Both the position numbers and the translations under genes were made by a program. A DNA stretch of 6,628 nt from Tannerella sp. Lineage in GTDB: Bacteria; Bacteroidota; Bacteroidia; Bacteroidales; Tannerellaceae. The stretch is from positions 1 through 6,628 of the forward strand of contig JAITPL010000192.1 of NCBI GenBank assembly GCA_031289445.1, written 5' to 3'. The notes under the pieces are model-generated. The model was not told the DNA's origin, searched no databases, and worked only from the letters and a program-made list of their open reading frames with translations. The stretch's first letter is position 1, and each line of letters opens with the position of its first letter. Positions 4,230 to 6,628 of this stretch are shown in pieces.

Positions 4230-6628
4230 ATGAATGAGATATATCCACACAATTTCGAGGAAAAAACAGGTTTCGACAAGATAAAGCAACTCGTTGCCGA
4301 CAAGTGCCTTAGTGCACTCGGCAAAGAATTGGTTGAAGAGATTGCGTTTTCGTCCGACATCAGTCTTATCGGCGAGCGACTGTCGCAGACCGACGAGTTT
4401 TTGCATATCTTGCAGGACGAAGACTCCTTTCCGGTCGATTACTTCATTGATTCGCGCTACTCGCTAAAGCGTATCCGTCCCGAAGGCACTTGGCTTGACG
4501 AGAAGGAAATATTCGATTTAAAACGCTCTTTACAAACAATTTACGATATAATACGTTTTTTCCGCAGGGGCGGGGATGGAGAAGAAATAAAATACCCGGC
4601 GCTGACCGCTCTGGCAGGCGATATTCCTGTTTTTCCGCAACTCATTTCGAAGATAGACGGTATCCTCGACAAGTACGGAAGGATAAAAGACAGCGCTTCG
4701 AGCGAACTGATGCGTATTCGACGCGGCATCACTTCGGCGGTGGGCAGTGTCTCGCGCAACCTGCAATCTGTTTTACGCGCCGCACAGTCGGAAGGTTTAG
4801 TCGATAAGGATGTAGCGCCGACCATGCGCGACGGAAGGCTTGTGATACCTGTAGCGCCCGCATTCAAACGGCGTATTAAGGGTATAGTGCATGATGAATC
4901 GGCTACCGGCAAGACGGTCTTTATCGAGCCTGAATCGGTGGTCGAAGCGAACAATCGCATACGTGAACTGGAGAATGCGGAAAAGCGCGAGATAGTGAAG
5001 ATACTGACTGCGTTTACCGACTTCGTTCGCCCTTCCGTGCCCGATATTTTGCAATCATATTCATTTCTTGCAAAGATTGATTTTATTCGCGCTAAAGCCT
5101 TGCTTGCGAGAGATATAAATGCTATCAAACCGACTGTCGAAAACCGGCCGCTGATTGAATGGAGCAACGCCATACATCCGCTGTTGATGCTCTCGCTGCG
5201 CAAACAGGGCAAAACTGTTGTCTCGCTTGATATTGAGTTATATGACAACAAGCGGATTCTCATCATATCAGGCCCTAATGCGGGCGGCAAGTCGGTATGC
5301 CTCAAGACTGTCGGCTTGTTGCAATACATGCTGCAATGCGGCTTGTTGATACCGCTTGGCGAACGCTCGCATACAGGCATTTTCGAGCAGATATTTATAG
5401 ACATCGGCGACGAACAAAGCCTTGAAAATGACCTTAGCACTTACAGTTCGCATCTCACCAACATGAAGTTTTTTGAACGCAACTGCAATGCCCGTTCGCT
5501 GATGCTGATTGACGAGTTCGGCAGCGGCACCGAGCCTGTCATCGGCGGCGCTCTGGCGGAGGCCTTGCTCGACCGTTTCAACCGCAACGGCAGTTTCGGC
5601 GTTATCACTACGCATTACAGCAACCTCAAACTCTATGCCGAAGACCATGATGGCGTCCTCAACGGGGCGATGCTCTACGACCGGCATCTGATGCAGCCGC
5701 TTTTCAAACTCTCGACCGGTCGTCCCGGCAGTTCGTTTGCCATCGAAATAGCCCGCAAGATAGGTCTGCCGGATGATGTGATAGCCGAAGCCTCTGCGAA
5801 GGTGGGCAGCGACTATATTGATATGGACAAGTACTTGCAGGATATAGTGCGCGACAAGCGTTACTGGGAGGGCAAACGGCAGAATATCCGGGTGCAGGAG
5901 AAGAAACTCGAAGACCTTGTAGCTCAATATGAAAAAGACCTCGACAACGTCAATTCTCAACGCAAAGAGATAGTAAAGGCTGCCAAAACGGAAGCGCAAC
6001 AAATCCTGTCGGAAGCAAATGCGAAGATTGAAAACACTATCCGCGAGATAAAGGAAGCGCAGGCCGATAAAGAGCGTACCCGCACTGCGCGGCAGGAACT
6101 TGACCGATTCAAGACTACCGTTGTTGAGGCGCAGGAAGATGATGAACGCATAGCCCGCAAGATGCAGAAACTGCGCGAACAGAAGGACAGGAAAAAGCAA
6201 AAACGTACTGCGACAGAAGATAAAGTTGTTGCCGCCACGACGACTAAATCCGCTTCGTTAGCGCTTGGCGATGCGGTGCGTATCGACGGACAGGACGCAG
6301 TAGGAACGCTGATAGAGATCAAAGACAGTCAGGCGGTTGTAGCGTTTGGGATGTTAAAGAGCACGGTCAAGTTGGACAAACTCGAAAAAGTCAGTCGCAG
6401 TCAGATAAAGAAAGATATGCGCAAAGACACGTTTATCAGTGCGCAGACAGCCGAGGCCATTCACGAAAAGCGTCTCAACTTCAAGCAGGAGATAGACGTG
6501 CGCGGCATGCGTGGAGACGAGGCTTTGCAAACGGTTACATACTTTATAGATGACGCCATGTTGGCAGGCGTCTCAATAGTCCGCATACTTCACGGCACCG
6601 GCAATGGCATTCTTCGCCGGATTATCCG
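4230..6628 (+). CDS. mutS2: MutS2-type ATPase with Smr domain (3' end beyond window)
   Basis: MutS2 proteins share the MutS ATPase but lack the mismatch-recognition domain; they have been linked to suppression of homologous recombination and, in Bacillus, to splitting of collided ribosomes. The window holds 799 codons in one unbroken frame. The N-terminal 320 or so residues are the lever/clamp-type helical region. The ATPase follows: Walker A GPNAGGKS (348-355), signature STYSSHL (403-409), Walker B LMLIDE (Asp428, Glu429) and a switch histidine in TTHYSN (His462). A highly charged coiled-coil segment spans about 532-659, then a KOW/SH3-like domain (about 677-724). The Smr domain begins at EIDVRG (754-759), with HGTGNG at 788-793. 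The window ends just after this, so probably only some tens of residues are missing. An in-frame TAA at 4221 limits the start, and ATG 4230 is the natural choice. It is likely co-transcribed with the PDZ protein upstream. Confidence 0.95.
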   Translation, partial: MNEIYPHNFEEKTGFDKIKQLVADKCLSALGKELVEEIAFSSDISLIGERLSQTDEFLHILQDEDSFPVDYFIDSRYSLKRIRPEGTWLDEKEIFDLKRSLQTIYDIIRFFRRGGDGEEIKYPALTALAGDIPVFPQLISKIDGILDKYGRIKDSASSELMRIRRGITSAVGSVSRNLQSVLRAAQSEGLVDKDVAPTMRDGRLVIPVAPAFKRRIKGIVHDESATGKTVFIEPESVVEANNRIRELENAEKREIVKILTAFTDFVRPSVPDILQSYSFLAKIDFIRAKALLARDINAIKPTVENRPLIEWSNAIHPLLMLSLRKQGKTVVSLDIELYDNKRILIISGPNAGGKSVCLKTVGLLQYMLQCGLLIPLGERSHTGIFEQIFIDIGDEQSLENDLSTYSSHLTNMKFFERNCNARSLMLIDEFGSGTEPVIGGALAEALLDRFNRNGSFGVITTHYSNLKLYAEDHDGVLNGAMLYDRHLMQPLFKLSTGRPGSSFAIEIARKIGLPDDVIAEASAKVGSDYIDMDKYLQDIVRDKRYWEGKRQNIRVQEKKLEDLVAQYEKDLDNVNSQRKEIVKAAKTEAQQILSEANAKIENTIREIKEAQADKERTRTARQELDRFKTTVVEAQEDDERIARKMQKLREQKDRKKQKRTATEDKVVAATTTKSASLALGDAVRIDGQDAVGTLIEIKDSQAVVAFGMLKSTVKLDKLEKVSRSQIKKDMRKDTFISAQTAEAIHEKRLNFKQEIDVRGMRGDEALQTVTYFIDDAMLAGVSIVRILHGTGNGILRRII

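Noticed and set aside
4541..5440. Long minus-strand open frame (299 aa) opposite mutS2
   Set aside because: It lies wholly opposite a well-supported mutS2 reading frame that contains Walker A, and its translation is rich in Ser/Arg with no recognisable domain. It is a codon-bias shadow.
5268..6200. Long minus-strand open frame (310 aa) opposite mutS2
   Set aside because: It covers the mutS2 ATPase and coiled coil on the other strand, overlaps the previous antisense frame, and has no domain or start context of its own.
4230..6628. Possible frameshift in mutS2
   Set aside because: Codon-by-codon reading from ATG 4230 to the window end gave one continuous frame with all family motifs in order; only the right edge truncates it.

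Overview
The window reads as an ordinary chromosomal stretch from a Bacteroidales-type member of the Bacteroidota. Three things point there: promoters with the phylum's TAnnTTTG -7 box about 20 bp downstream of a TTG element, a GH92 exo-alpha-mannosidase made as a lipoprotein, and a secreted PDZ/DUF4136-like protein of a kind common in gut Bacteroidales. All genes lie on the + strand.

Layout. At 1-53 a promoter block leads into a GH92 alpha-mannosidase lipoprotein (77-2338). The 224-base gap that follows (2339-2562) holds a C-rich degenerate short-repeat tract and then a promoter-like box for a tRNA-Pro(CGG) gene (2563-2636), which is closed by a strong intrinsic terminator (2641-2680). A second, nearly identical copy of the 53-bp promoter block (2717-2769, 50 of 53 bases the same) drives a secreted protein with two PDZ-like domains around a DUF4136-like middle (2790-4223). 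Six bases after its stop codon begins mutS2 (4230 to the right edge), which is intact in frame but cut by the window end inside its C-terminal Smr domain.

How the parts relate. There appear to be three transcription units: the mannosidase alone, the tRNA alone, and PDZ protein plus mutS2 as a tightly spaced operon. The mannosidase has no visible polysaccharide-utilisation partners (SusC/SusD, regulators) in the window. The mutS2 product is a cytoplasmic ATPase/nuclease-type protein, while its operon partner is exported, so the pairing may reflect shared expression rather than direct interaction.

I found no clear novel system. The most unusual signals are the duplicated promoter block in front of two unrelated genes, the C-rich short-repeat tract, and the PDZ-DUF4136-PDZ protein of unknown function.
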